Shown here one piece after another: positions 45,263 through 55,380 of a DNA stretch of 64,000 bases. A program made the translations under genes and the position numbers. Under the pieces are notes generated by a model that did no database searches, was not told the origin of the DNA, and saw only the letters and a list, made by a program, of their open reading frames with translations. Within the stretch, counting starts at the first letter, position 1; each line of letters starts with the position of its first letter. Origin of the DNA: Bacteroidota bacterium (GTDB lineage: Bacteria > Bacteroidota > Bacteroidia > B-17B0 > Aurantibacillaceae). The stretch covers positions 1-64,000 of the forward strand of contig JADJDM010000014.1 of assembly GCA_016702705.1 (NCBI GenBank), in the 5' to 3' direction.

Positions 45263-47296
45263 CTACCTCACAATCGTCCTACCCAACAACTGATTTACTC
45301 TGGCTTTAAAGCTTTCGTATTTTTTAATTTCCGATAGGGTCATCATTACATCATCAAAGTTATCGTTGTCTTTTAGGCTTTCTTTTAGTTCGTGAATCAT
45401 GCCTTGCAGGCGTTTGTCTTTATAAATATATAGAGCTTGCTCCACTGTTTTTTTAATGTTCATTCCTTCCATTTCTATCAGGATGCCATATTTTTCTGCC
45501 CAGTTTTCGCTTAGGTTGTGGTCTTCAGCAGTAAGTTGTATTGCTAATTGCGAAACAGCTGGGTTAACATGATGCACAAAATATCCTTCGTTTGGTATGC
45601 GGTCATCTTTTAACTGATGCACAAACTCATCCAATAGCAATTGGTTAATAGGATTTACAAAGTTTAACTCATCATGAAACAACTCAAACAAAATATATTC
45701 AGAAACCGAAATTTGCATAGTTGCCAATTCGCCTTCTTGTGTATAATGTTCGATGTCCATTAAATTATTTCCGTATTTCAATAGCAAACGCGAGATGTTA
45801 CGCTCGATGGCATCAAACATATCAAGCGTTGCCTGGCGTTCGTCAACAACCTCTGGCGGCTCAGGATTAATGAGGGCAGGGGAGGAGCTTTCGTTTTGAA
45901 CGTTTGGTGTTTGATTTTGCTGTTGATTAAAAGGTTTGTTCTTATCCTTTTGTTTACGCGTTTCCTTATCAATTCGAATTTTATTTACTTCCAGTGAAAG
46001 TACTTGCTCATCCAAATCAACAATACGGCTACACTCTTTAATATACACATTACGCGAAATCGAATCAGGAATAAGCGCAATGTTATCAATGATGTGGCGA
46101 ATGAATTCTGTTTTCTTTATTGGGTCTCTCTTTGCTTCATCCGAAATACGCGAAGCAGAGTAAGTAATAAAATCGTGCGAATTGTTTTTAATAAAATCCT
46201 TTAACTCTTCGGGACTTACTTTTTTAGAAAAACTATCCGGGTCATCATTATCAGGAAAAAGAAGAACGCGCACATTCATTCCTTCTTCTAATATTAAACT
46301 AGTACCACGCTCACTTGCCTTTTGCCCCGCTGCATCACCATCATATAAAATGGTAATGTTATTGGTAAAGCGCTGAATTAGTTTAATTTGCTCAATGGTA
46401 AGTGAAGTACCTGATGAGGCCACCACGTTTTCTATACCTGCCTGATGCATGGCGATAACATCGGTGTAGCCTTCAACTAAAAAACAAAAGTCTTCTTGTT
46501 GTATGCTTTTTTTGGCATAATATAAACCATAAAGGATTTTACTTTTATCGTAAATATCGCTTTGAGGTGAGTTTAAATATTTTGCTACTTCTTTTGTATT
46601 GCCTAGTATTCGTCCGCCAAACCCAAGTACATCGCCCGATACACCGTGTATAGGAAACATAACACGGCCTGCAAAACGATCAAATAAATGTTCTGCTGTT
46701 AATTCAGTAACATTCTCGTGTCGCTCAGGACGAATAGAAAGACCAGATTTAACGAGGTATTCGGCTTTGTAGCCCTTTTTTAGAGCTTCTTTTGTAAAGC
46801 CTTTTCTATCATCAAAAGACAAACCTAATTCAAATTTTTTAATGATATCATCTCTAAAACCACGCTGTCTAAAGTAACCAAGCCCAATAGATTTACCTTC
46901 ATCGGTTTCCCATAATTGATGTTGGAATGTTTTATTAGCAAAGGTATTTAAGATACGTAAACTTTCCTTTTCGCTTTGTGCAACTAGTTCTTCGGGAGTA
47001 ACTTCACGTTCCTCAATATGAATATTGTACTTAGCAGCAAGGTAACGTAAGGCTTCAGGATAGGTTTTCTTATCAATTTCCATTACAAAGTTTACCGAGT
47101 TACCGGCTTTACCGCAACCAAAACACTTGTAAATACCTTTTGTTGGCGATACACTAAAGGAAGGAGATTTCTCATTATGAAAAGGACAATTGCCCCACAT
47201 GTTAGAGCCACGCTTCTTTAAAGGCACAAAATCACCCACTACCTCGTCGATACGAGCGTAATAAAGTATTTGTTCAATGGTATCCTTTGGAATCAT
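45263..47296 (-). CDS. dnaG: DNA primase DnaG
   Basis: 677 residues from MIPKDTIEQILYYARIDEVV; the longer start at 47314 adds MYFYPP and is unlikely. N-terminal CHC2 zinc domain GNCPFHNEKSPSFSVSP...KCFGCGKAG, catalytic core with TOPRIM motifs VEGYTDVIAMHQAG, LYDGDAAGQKASERG and DDPDSF, then a Gln/Asn-rich linker and a C-terminal helicase-binding part. Intact, unlike many neighbours. Makes RNA primers at the fork. Confidence 0.95.
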   Translation of the reverse strand: MIPKDTIEQILYYARIDEVVGDFVPLKKRGSNMWGNCPFHNEKSPSFSVSPTKGIYKCFGCGKAGNSVNFVMEIDKKTYPEALRYLAAKYNIHIEEREVTPEELVAQSEKESLRILNTFANKTFQHQLWETDEGKSIGLGYFRQRGFRDDIIKKFELGLSFDDRKGFTKEALKKGYKAEYLVKSGLSIRPERHENVTELTAEHLFDRFAGRVMFPIHGVSGDVLGFGGRILGNTKEVAKYLNSPQSDIYDKSKILYGLYYAKKSIQQEDFCFLVEGYTDVIAMHQAGIENVVASSGTSLTIEQIKLIQRFTNNITILYDGDAAGQKASERGTSLILEEGMNVRVLLFPDNDDPDSFSKKVSPEELKDFIKNNSHDFITYSASRISDEAKRDPIKKTEFIRHIIDNIALIPDSISRNVYIKECSRIVDLDEQVLSLEVNKIRIDKETRKQKDKNKPFNQQQNQTPNVQNESSSPALINPEPPEVVDERQATLDMFDAIERNISRLLLKYGNNLMDIEHYTQEGELATMQISVSEYILFELFHDELNFVNPINQLLLDEFVHQLKDDRIPNEGYFVHHVNPAVSQLAIQLTAEDHNLSENWAEKYGILIEMEGMNIKKTVEQALYIYKDKRLQGMIHELKESLKDNDNFDDVMMTLSEIKKYESFKARVNQLLGRTIVR

Positions 47297-47393
47297 GGGA
47301 GGGTAAAAATACAAAATTTACGTTTAGGTTTGGAGGAAAAGTTGTTCGAAAAGCAGGGTTATGAGGAAGATTTGGTGTTGGGGTGTTGGTTTC

Positions 47394-47552
47394 GCTACGC
47401 TGTAGCTTCAAATTCTTAATTATTTATATCCTTACAAAGGTGGCGCTACTCTGTAGCTTTTGCAGGTAAATAATCATCTATTAAGCTAGCCACAGAGTGG
47501 CGAAACATTTGTAAAAACCAATAACAAACCAAAATCTAAGCTACAGAGTAGC
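47394..47552. repeat. Four mini-hairpins GCTAC-NNN-GTAGC with compensatory change
   Basis: Copies at 47394-47406 (GCTAC GCT GTAGC), 47445-47457 (GCTAC TCT GTAGC), 47489-47501 (GCCAC AGA GTGGC) and 47540-47552 (GCTAC AGA GTAGC). The first two have flank CGCTAC..GTAGCTT and the last two the reverse. In the third copy both arms changed together (T-A to C-G). They occupy most of the 457-bp gene-free stretch between dnaG and the RNA helicase. Confidence 0.75.
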
Positions 47553-47656
47553 GCAATATTAAGCACACAAAGTTGATTTCCACGAATTACCACCCTTCAA
47601 ACCACCAATAAAATCAACTATTTTGAAAACTATTAGGTTATTGTTAATAATATGTT

Positions 47657-47664
47657 TATATTTG
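47657..47664 (+). promoter_or_regulatory. -7 box TATATTTG with a long leader before the RNA helicase
   Basis: TATATTTG lies 108 bp before the ATG at 47773, giving a 5' leader of about 100 nt. CTTCTGCTGAAG at about 47734 can form a short hairpin. A long leader before a DEAD-box gene followed by cold-shock genes suggests cold-responsive RNA-level control, which is inference. Confidence 0.45.
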
Positions 47665-47772
47665 TGAACTTCTAAACGAAGATTGTATCACGTCTAATTT
47701 TGTAACACCGATTGCATTTTATATACTTTACACCTTCTGCTGAAGTATTTAAATAAAGACGAATAAGAATTA

Positions 47773-48903
47773 ATGACATTTACAGAATTAAAATTGATCA
47801 AACCGCTGCTTACCGCGCTTGATAAAAAAGGTTACAAAGAACCATCCCCAATACAAGAAAAAAGTATTCCCCATATTTTACAAGGAAAAGATATTTTTGG
47901 TTGTGCACAAACTGGAACAGGTAAAACTGCAGCATTTGCACTTCCTATATTACAATTAATGGATGCTAACAAGAATCCAAACAAGCGTAGAGAAATAAAA
48001 GCACTGATACTAGCTCCAACACGTGAGTTAGCAACACAAATAAGCGAAAACTTTAGAGAATACGGCGAAAACCTAGGATTTAGTCACACTGTAGTTTTTG
48101 GTGGTGTATCACAATTTCATCAAGAAGTAGCATTGCGCAAAGGAATTGATATTTTAATAGCAACTCCAGGTCGTTTGTTAGACTTAATGAATCAAGGAAT
48201 TGTGAAATTAGGCGGGATAGAGTATTTTGTATTGGATGAAGCAGACCGTATGTTAGATATGGGCTTTATTAACGATATGAAAAAGGTAATTGCAAAATTG
48301 CCAGTGAAGAGACAAACCATGTTTTTCTCGGCAACAGCAGCTCCAGCTATTATGAAATTAGCGAATACGATTTTAAAAAATCCGGTGAGTGTTGCAGTTA
48401 CACCTGTATCATCAACAGCGGAAAAAATAAAGCAATCGGTTTACTTTGTTCAGAAAAACAAAAAGAGTTCTTTATTAAAATTCATTTTAAAAGAACACAA
48501 GATTGACCACGTATTAGTATTTACGCGTACTAAGCATGGGGCAGATAAAGTAGCAAAAGACTTAAACAAGTTTGATATTAAGGCAGAAGCAATTCACGGA
48601 AATAAATCACAAGGTGCGCGTGAGCGTGCGTTGAAAGGATTTAAAGACAGAAAGCTGAATGTGCTTGTAGCAACTGATATTGCATCGCGCGGAATTGATG
48701 TGGACAAATTAACACACGTAATTAATTACGAAATTCCTGAAACTGCAGAAACCTATGTTCATCGTATTGGTAGAACAGGTAGAGCAGGGGAGAGCGGAGA
48801 AGCAATTTCATTGTGCTCGGATGAAGAGTTTAAGTATTTTAAAGACATACAAAAATTAATTAAAAAGGATATTGAGATGGTTAAAAAACATCCCTTTTCC
48901 TAA
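47773..48903 (+). CDS. rhlE: RhlE-like DEAD-box RNA helicase
   Basis: 376 residues, nearly the bare helicase core: Q motif GYKEPSPIQEKSIP, AQTGTGKTAAFALP, PTRELATQ, ATPGRLLDL, LDEADRMLDMGF, FSATAA, VATDIASRGIDV, HRIGRTGRAGESG. It ends 30 residues after motif VI without the basic tail of many RhlE proteins. Followed within 66 bp by two cold-shock genes, a natural functional grouping for RNA remodelling in the cold. Confidence 0.93.
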   Translation: MTFTELKLIKPLLTALDKKGYKEPSPIQEKSIPHILQGKDIFGCAQTGTGKTAAFALPILQLMDANKNPNKRREIKALILAPTRELATQISENFREYGENLGFSHTVVFGGVSQFHQEVALRKGIDILIATPGRLLDLMNQGIVKLGGIEYFVLDEADRMLDMGFINDMKKVIAKLPVKRQTMFFSATAAPAIMKLANTILKNPVSVAVTPVSSTAEKIKQSVYFVQKNKKSSLLKFILKEHKIDHVLVFTRTKHGADKVAKDLNKFDIKAEAIHGNKSQGARERALKGFKDRKLNVLVATDIASRGIDVDKLTHVINYEIPETAETYVHRIGRTGRAGESGEAISLCSDEEFKYFKDIQKLIKKDIEMVKKHPFS

Positions 48904-48969
48904 ATAGCATTGAGATTGTGTCGCGGTGATGCAAGCTTAATAAATTAGAATAACATAATAAAAAACAAA

Positions 48970-49158
48970 ATGAAAACAGGAGTAGTAAAATTTTACAACG
49001 AAGCTAAAGGTTTCGGATTTATTAAATCAGAAAATGGAGAAGAAATCTTTGTTCACGCAACGGGTTTACAAGAAGAAATTCGTGAAGATGACAACGTTGT
49101 ATTTGATGTACAAGAAGGTAAAAGAGGAATGAATGCAGTAAACGTTAAGTTAGCTTAA
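48970..49158 (+). CDS. cspA: CspA-family cold shock protein, copy 1
   Basis: 62 residues with RNP1 KGFGFI and RNP2 IFVHAT. Single-stranded nucleic-acid-binding chaperone. It differs from copy 2 by one residue (Met for Leu in KRGMNAV). Preceded by a conserved leader GTGTCGCGGTGAT shared with copy 2. Confidence 0.95.
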   Translation: MKTGVVKFYNEAKGFGFIKSENGEEIFVHATGLQEEIREDDNVVFDVQEGKRGMNAVNVKLA

Positions 49159-49310
49159 TTTTTAAATACGTTCTGAGTTATAGTCGCGAGATTGTAAACA
49201 AAAAAATAAAAATGCCAGCCCTTAATTTGGAATGGTGTTTTCAAAAAAAATTGAACTTGTGTCGCGGTGATATAAGTTTAATAAGTAGAGTAACATAATA
49301 AAAAAACAAA

Positions 49311-49499
49311 ATGAAAACAGGAGTAGTAAAATTTTACAACGAAGCTAAAGGTTTCGGATTTATTAAATCAGAAAATGGTGAAGAAATCTTTGTTCACGCA
49401 ACGGGTTTACAAGAAGAAATTCGTGAAGATGACAACGTTGTATTTGATGTACAAGAAGGTAAAAGAGGATTGAATGCAGTAAACGTTAAGTTAGCTTAA
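49311..49499 (+). CDS. cspA: CspA-family cold shock protein, copy 2
   Basis: Near-identical tandem copy of the 48970 gene, 341 bp downstream (KRGLNAV instead of KRGMNAV). RNP1 KGFGFI and RNP2 IFVHAT retained. Followed by the strong terminator at 49551. Confidence 0.95.
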   Translation: MKTGVVKFYNEAKGFGFIKSENGEEIFVHATGLQEEIREDDNVVFDVQEGKRGLNAVNVKLA

Positions 49500-49550
49500 T
49501 TTTTAAATACGTTCTGAGTTATAGTCGTGAGACTAAATCCACTCAAAGAA

Positions 49551-49583
49551 AAAGCTCCCCCGAATTCTCGGGGGAGCTTTTTT
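49551..49583 (+). terminator. Rho-independent terminator
   Basis: AAAGCTCCCCCGA / TCGGGGGAGCTTT with loop ATTC and a T6 tract, 52 bp after the second csp stop. Confidence 0.92.
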
Positions 49584-49650
49584 AGTTTATTGGGAGATTA
49601 GTTGAATGGGTTAATTGTTTTAATAGATTTTTGAAATATATGCAATAATA

Positions 49651-49682
49651 TTTGTTTCCTTATTAAGAAACTTTTATCTTTG
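49651..49682 (+). promoter_or_regulatory. Promoter TTTG-N20-TATCTTTG for higBA
   Basis: TTTG at 49651-49654, 20-bp spacer, TATCTTTG at 49675-49682, 13 bp before the ATG at 49696. Consensus layout. Confidence 0.75.
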
Positions 49683-49695
49683 TATAAAAAAGCAA

Positions 49696-50031
49696 ATGAA
49701 GCAAAGGTTTGTCATTGAATTTTTACCTGAGGCATTTGAATTCCTTGATAACTTGGATAGTAAGACTAGAGAGAAAGTTTACTACAATATGAAAAAAGCT
49801 CAATTTGTTAACGATAATGAACTTTTAAAAAAATTGACGGAGCATATTTGGGAGTTTAGAACCTTATATAAAGGCAGTGCAATTAGGCTCTTTTCGTTTT
49901 GGGATAAAAGAGGTTCAAATGAAACATTAGTAATCGCTACACATGGTATTTTAAAGAAAACACAAAAGACACCAACAAAAGAAATTGAGAAAGCAGAAGT
50001 TATTAGAAAACAATATTTATTAGAAAAATAA
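49696..50031 (+). CDS. higB: HigB/RelE-type toxin (Gp49-like)
   Basis: 111 residues, phage-derived Gp49-like/HigB family: FLPEAFEFLDNLDSKTREKV, LTEHIWEFRTLYKGSAIRLFSFWD, LVIATHGILKKTQKTPTKEIEKA. Ribosome-dependent mRNA endonuclease in characterised members. Toxin precedes antitoxin, the higBA order. Antitoxin starts 9 bp later. Confidence 0.9.
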   Translation: MKQRFVIEFLPEAFEFLDNLDSKTREKVYYNMKKAQFVNDNELLKKLTEHIWEFRTLYKGSAIRLFSFWDKRGSNETLVIATHGILKKTQKTPTKEIEKAEVIRKQYLLEK

Positions 50032-50040
50032 AACGTAATC

Positions 50041-50364
50041 ATGGCAAAAAATTTAAAAACAGTTTCCTTAGATTCAATGCTTGATAAGCACATAGGAAAA
50101 AATGGCACTGCAAAACGAGATGAATTTGAAAATGAGTTAAGATTAGATTTGCTAGGTGAAGCCATTAAACAAGCTCGTTTAAAACGTAATTTAACTCAAG
50201 AAGAGCTTGGACAACTTGTTGGCGTACAAAAAGCCCAGATTTCAAAATTAGAGAATAGTTTAACCGACGCTAGGTTTGAAACCATCATTAAAGTTTTTAA
50301 AGCACTAAATGCTAAAATTAATTTTAATGTTGAGTTACTTAATCAAAAAGTTAAGTTGGCTTAG
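50041..50364 (+). CDS. higA: HigA-type XRE antitoxin
   Basis: 107 residues with a helix-turn-helix: LGEAIKQARLKRNLTQEELGQLVGVQKAQISKLE (about residues 37-70). Binds and neutralises HigB and represses their shared promoter in known systems. A hairpin follows the stop. Confidence 0.9.
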   Translation: MAKNLKTVSLDSMLDKHIGKNGTAKRDEFENELRLDLLGEAIKQARLKRNLTQEELGQLVGVQKAQISKLENSLTDARFETIIKVFKALNAKINFNVELLNQKVKLA

Positions 50365-50395
50365 TTTAATTAATTCAAAAAATTACTAAAACAAA

Positions 50396-50426
50396 AAGCG
50401 CCCGTTTCTTTCGATAACGGGCGCCT
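50396..50426. terminator. Hairpin terminator between higA and lemA
   Basis: GCGCCCGTT (50398-50406) / AACGGGCGC (50416-50424), 9-base loop. The T5 tract is on the minus strand, so it fits the lemA transcript best while also ending higBA. Confidence 0.85.
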
Positions 50427-50445
50427 TAATTATTAAACTATTTCC

Positions 50446-51036
50446 TTACAAATTAAACTTCACCTTAGGTGCTTTATCAGCACCTTCATCAGATTCGAAG
50501 TAAACTGATTTTTCGAAGCCCCATGCAAATAAAGAGCCTGGCATTATTTGTATAGATGTGTTATACACTTTAGCAGATTCATTGTATTTTCTTCTTTCTT
50601 CTGAAATACGATTTTCGCAACCTTCTAACTCAACACGTAAATCGCTGAACGCTTGATTTGCTTTTAAATCAGGATAATTTTCGGTTACCATCATTAAACG
50701 CGATAGGGCAGAAGACAATTCTCCTTGTGCAGCCTTGTATTTAGCCATCGACTCTTCGTTTAAGTTTTCAACGCTTAATTTAACTTGTGTTGCAGAAGCA
50801 CGTGCAGCAATTACATCTGTAAGTGTTTTCTTTTCAAAGTTAGCTTGTCCTTCAACAGTAGCAACAATGTTTGGAATTAAATCCATTCTACGTTGATACT
50901 GGTTTTCTACTTGTTGCCATTGAGCGGTAACGCTTTCACGTTTTTCTACAAAGCCATTACGTTTAGAGCAACCATACATTCCGAAGAATCCTAAAAGCAC
51001 TACTAAACCAATTCCTATGATACTACCTTTTCCCAT
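50446..51036 (-). CDS. lemA: LemA family protein
   Basis: 196 residues. One N-terminal membrane segment (IIGIGLVVLLGFFGMYG), then the LemA helical domain: VTAQWQQVENQYQRRMDLIPNIVATVEGQANFE, ELSSALSRLMMVTENYPDLKANQAF, NESAKVYNTSIQIMPGSLFA. Membrane-anchored protein of unknown molecular role. Lies 42 bp downstream of htpG on the same strand. Confidence 0.92.
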   Translation of the reverse strand: MGKGSIIGIGLVVLLGFFGMYGCSKRNGFVEKRESVTAQWQQVENQYQRRMDLIPNIVATVEGQANFEKKTLTDVIAARASATQVKLSVENLNEESMAKYKAAQGELSSALSRLMMVTENYPDLKANQAFSDLRVELEGCENRISEERRKYNESAKVYNTSIQIMPGSLFAWGFEKSVYFESDEGADKAPKVKFNL

Positions 51037-51078
51037 TTTTTATTTTTGTTGTTTTTAAATTTATATATCAAAATTAAT

Positions 51079-52979
51079 TTAATTTATTAAAGACACGCTA
51101 CGTTTAATGAATTTTGTGAGTTCGTCGCCTTTAAGCAATCCTTGAGATAATAAAGCTAAGTCAGCAGCTTGTTTAGCTAATTCGCTTTGCTTAGTTGCAT
51201 CTTTCTCTGCTAATATCTTTGAAACTAAAGGATGATTGCTATTCACAACTAAATTATACATTTCGGGTAAATTTCCGTAGAAATTCATTCCACCGCCGCC
51301 GCCCATAGCGCTCATTTCTTTCATACGACGCATGAACTCCGATTGTGTAATAACCATTGGAACATCTTTCTCACTCATGTTTTCAAACATAACTGTAAAA
51401 CGCTCTTTAGGAACAACTGCTTCAATTACTGGTTGCAATTGTTTTTTCTCGTCTTCATTCAATTTAGAAACTGTATTTTCTTCTTTATCAATCAGTTTAT
51501 CAACTGTATTAGAGTCAACACGAACGAATGAAGTATTTTCTATTTTACTTTCTAAAAAGTTAATGTAATGAGAGGCTAGAGGTCCTTCCATTAAAAGCAC
51601 ATCGTAGTTTCTTTCTTTTGCTGCAGCAATAAAGCTATGTTGATCAACTGCATTGTTAGAATATAAGTAAACTACTTTTTTGTCTTTATCAGTTTGCAAA
51701 GTGTTTACGTGGTCTTTGTATTCATCTAAAGTAAAATACTTACCATCTGTATTTTTTAACAAGGCAAATTTCGAAGCTTTTTCAAAGAATTTCTCATCGC
51801 TTAAAATTCCATACTCAACAAATATTTTAATATCGTCCCATTTGCTTTCAAAATCTGCGCGGTCCTTTTTAAATAACTCTTCTAATTTATCAGCAACCTT
51901 TTTAGTAATGTGAGAAGAAATTTTCTTTACACTAGCATCAGCTTGTAAGTAGCTACGGCTAACATTTAAAGGAATATCTGGACTATCAATAACACCGCGC
52001 AATAAAGTCAAGAAATCAGGAACAATGTTTTCCACGCTATCTGTAACAAACACCTGATTGCAATACAATTGTATTTTATCCTTTGGTGTTTCGAACTTAT
52101 TAGTAAGCTTAGGGAAATAAAGAATTCCAGTTAAGTTAAAAGGATAATCAACATTTAAATGAATGTGAAACAATGGCTCTTCAAATACCGATGGATATAA
52201 TTCGTGGTAAAACGATTTGTAATCTTCATCTTTTAACTCTGTTGGCTTTTTAGTCCAAGCAGGCGTAGGGTTGTTGATGATATTATCAATTTCAACTTCT
52301 GTTTTCTTTGGTTCGCCTTTATCGTCCTTTTCTCCTTTATCTACAAAGTCTTTCTTAGTTCCGAATTTTATTTCAACTGGTAAGAATTTGCAATATTTAC
52401 TTAATAAAGTATCAATTCTTGCTTTCTCTAAAAACTCTTCGCTGTCATCAGCAATATGTAAAACGATGTTTGTTCCGCGCTCAGTTTTAGAATCAATTTC
52501 TTCAATTGTGTATTCAGGACTTCCATCGCATGTCCAGTGAACAGCTTTAGCACCAGGCTGGTGAGAAAGTGTAAATATCTCAACTTGTTTAGCCACCATA
52601 GAGGCCGAATAAAATCCTAAACCAAAATGCCCAATCATTGCATTAGCCTCTGATTTGTCTTTGTATTTTGAACAAATTCTTCAGCTCCTGAGAATGCAAT
52701 TTGCGTAATGTATTTTTCAACTTCGTCTTTAGTTAAACCTAAACCGCGGTCTTTAATGGTTAAAGTTTTCGCTGCTTTGTCTAATTCAATTTCTATGGTA
52801 AGATTTCCTAATTCGCCTTTAAATTCTCCAAGAGCGCTTAGGGTTTTTAATTTTTGAGTTGCATCAGTTGCGTTTGAAACCAATTCGCGTAAAAAGATTT
52901 CATGATCGCTGTAAAGAAATTTTTTAATAATAGGAAATATGTTCTCAGTTTGAACATTAATTTTACCTGTTGCTGCCAT
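51079..52979 (-). CDS. htpG: Hsp90-family chaperone HtpG, one frameshift
   Basis: About 633 residues. N-terminal GHKL ATPase: YSDHEIFLRELVSNATDATQ, IKDRGLGLTKDEVEK, then GHFGLGFYSASMVA; middle domain with GVIDSPDIPLNVSRSYLQ; C-terminal dimerisation domain ending in LTKFIKRSVSLIN. The frame breaks near 52660: AAAATAC should be AAAAATAC, which restores FVQKYKDKSEANAMIGHFG. As the gene is conserved and otherwise intact, a sequence error is the likely cause. Confidence 0.94.
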
Positions 52980-53179
52980 ATTGTACGTTTTATTAGTTTT
53001 AAGATAAAAATTTGTAACGGATTGGTATATTTCAAAGCAAGTGCCATTGCCTTATTTATGACAAATTGACTATTAAATGCAGTATTTACAGCCATTATGC
53101 GATATCTCAATTTACTTATAATTTATATTATGTTAAATAGAGTATTGGAGCTTTAGTGCAGATTCTAATCGATTTTAAT

Positions 53180-53187
53180 TATATTTG
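53180..53187 (+). promoter_or_regulatory. -7 box TATATTTG upstream of the T9SS cargo gene
   Basis: TATATTTG matches TAnnTTTG, 41 bp before the ATG at 53229. No clear -33 box. The 240 bp between htpG and this gene hold nothing else recognised. Confidence 0.5.
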
Positions 53188-53228
53188 GAATAAGGCATTT
53201 CCATTACATCTCATACACTAACACAACT

Positions 53229-55380
53229 ATGAAAATTAAACTATTACTCGCTTCCCTACTGTTGATTATAAGTTTATTTGCAAAGGCTCAATACGTAACA
53301 ATTCCTGATCCAAATTTTGCAGCGTATCTTCAAACCTACTACCCTTCTTGTATGAATGGTAATCAAATGGATACTACTTGTATAGATATTACTTCTGCAA
53401 CGACAACGACATTGGATGTTTCATATCAAAACATTTCGGATTTAACTGGAGTAGAATATTTTAGTGGACTTATATATTTATATTGCACTTCAAATTTATT
53501 AACAAGTTTACCAAATTTGCCAGCTAATTTACAACAGTTATATTGTGAAGAAAATCAATTAACAAATTTACCTAGTTTACCTTCTAACCTACAAGATATA
53601 GATTGTACTGATAATCAGTTAACAAATTTACCAAATTTACCAGGTAATTTACAACGTTTGTATTGTGGTTTTAATCTGTTAACTGGTTTGCCAAATCTGC
53701 CTGCAAGTCTAGAAGAATTAGTTTGCTACAATAATCAATTAACGAGTTTGCCAAGTTTACCTGCAAGTCTACAACTTTTAGATTGTGCTTCAAATAATAT
53801 TACCTGTTTCCCAATATTTCCAAGTTCACTTAATAACCCAGGTGACTTTTATATTATTAATAACCCATTTACATGTTTACCAAACTATGTTTCGGCTATG
53901 GATGATACATTATTAACTTATCCATTATGTGTTAATGGCGACACTATAACTAACCCTTATGGCTGTGCAAGTAATCAAGGAATTGTAGGAAACATATATA
54001 AAGATAATAATGGCAATTGTATCAAAGATAATGGAGACAACCAATTAAATAATATATCTGTAAAACTATTCGATAACAATAATGTCCTTTTAGCCCAAGC
54101 CAACTCCTTTTTAAATGGTATTTACAATTTTTCCGATTCATCTGGAACTTACAAAGTAGAAATAGATACAATAGCTAAGCCTTATTTTGTTCAGTGTAAT
54201 AATCCAGGAATTGATACAACAATTACACTTTCAACAATCAATCCGCTAGCTTCCAATATTAATTTTAATATTGCATGCAAGCCCGGTTTTGATGTCGGTG
54301 TTCAATCAGTTGTTCCGAGTGGTTGGGTTTTTCCTGGGCAGCAACACCGAATAAATGTTATGGCTGGAGATATGAGTCATTGGTATAATCTTAATTGTGC
54401 TGCTGGTGTTAGCGGACAGGTTGAAATTACAGTTACTGGAAATGTTACTTATGATGGTGTTGCAGCAGGAGCTCTCATTCCAAATGTTGCCGGAAATGTA
54501 TTTACCTACACAATAGCAGATTTTGGAACAATAAATAATGGACAGGATTTTGGTTTGTTGTTTACAACAGACACAACTGCACAAGCAGGCGATTTAATTT
54601 GTGTTGATATTAACGTTACTCCACTTATTGCAGATAATGATACTAGCAATAACTCCTATCAATTCTGTTATCTGGTAATAAATTCATACGATCCAAATAT
54701 GAAAGAAGTATTTCCCGTAAATGTAATACCTGGTTTTGAAGATTGGTTTACTTATACAATTCACTTCCAAAACACTGGAAGTGCCCCGGCTTTTAATATT
54801 CGTTTAACCGATACATTAAGTGCTAATTTAGATTTAGCAACTTTTCAAATAATTAATTATAGCCACTATAATACCGTTGCTTTAAATAATAACTTACTTA
54901 CCTTTCGTTTCCCCAATATTATGCTACCAGATAGCACCACTAATTTAGAAGGTTCTAAAGGCTTTGTTACAATATCGTATCAAACCAACTGCAAACTTAC
55001 CTTTAGGTACACAAATCAGAAATACAGCTAATATTTACTTTGATTATAATGCTCCTATCATAACAAACACAACTATAAATGAATTTGTTCAGCCTGTTTC
55101 TATTGGACCTGAAATGTCTAATCTAAATAATCAATTATACGTTTATCCTAATCCGGGTAACGGAATATTTAATTTAAAGACAAAACAATTGGAAGATTTA
55201 AAAATAAATAGTTTTGAAGTGTTTGATTTATTGGGACAAAAAGTTTTCGAGGCTGCCAATATAACAATTAGCTCATCTTCAAATTTCCAAATTGATTTAA
55301 CTAATTACCCTAATGGTATTTATTTTGTAAAAGCTAATGGGCTTAATAAATCGTTTACAAAGAAGATTATAAAAAATTAG
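53229..55380 (+). CDS. Secreted leucine-rich-repeat protein with type IX sorting domain, one frameshift
   Basis: About 717 residues. Signal peptide MKIKLLLASLLLIISLFAKA; about seven short LRRs of the form LPNLPANLQQLYCEENQLTN (residues about 75-225, period about 21); a SdrD-like linker (GNIYKDNNGNCIKDNGDNQL); a conserved beta domain with SYDPNMKEVFP and YTIHFQNTGSAPAFNIRLTD; and a C-terminal domain YVYPNPGNGIFNLKTKQ...FDLLGQKVFEA...YPNGIYFVKA typical of T9SS type A signals. One extra T near 54965 breaks the frame. Exported to the cell surface; possibly adhesive. Confidence 0.88.

Larger units (their letters stand above)
48916..49531. repeat. Tandem duplication carrying the two csp genes
   Basis: Units 48916-49190 and 49257-49531 (275 bp each, offset 341 bp) are nearly identical from TTGTGTCGCGGTGAT in the leader through TTCTGAGTTATAGTCG after the stop. 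Leader and 3' flank are conserved as strongly as the coding part, so the duplicated unit was a whole cistron. Confidence 0.92.
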
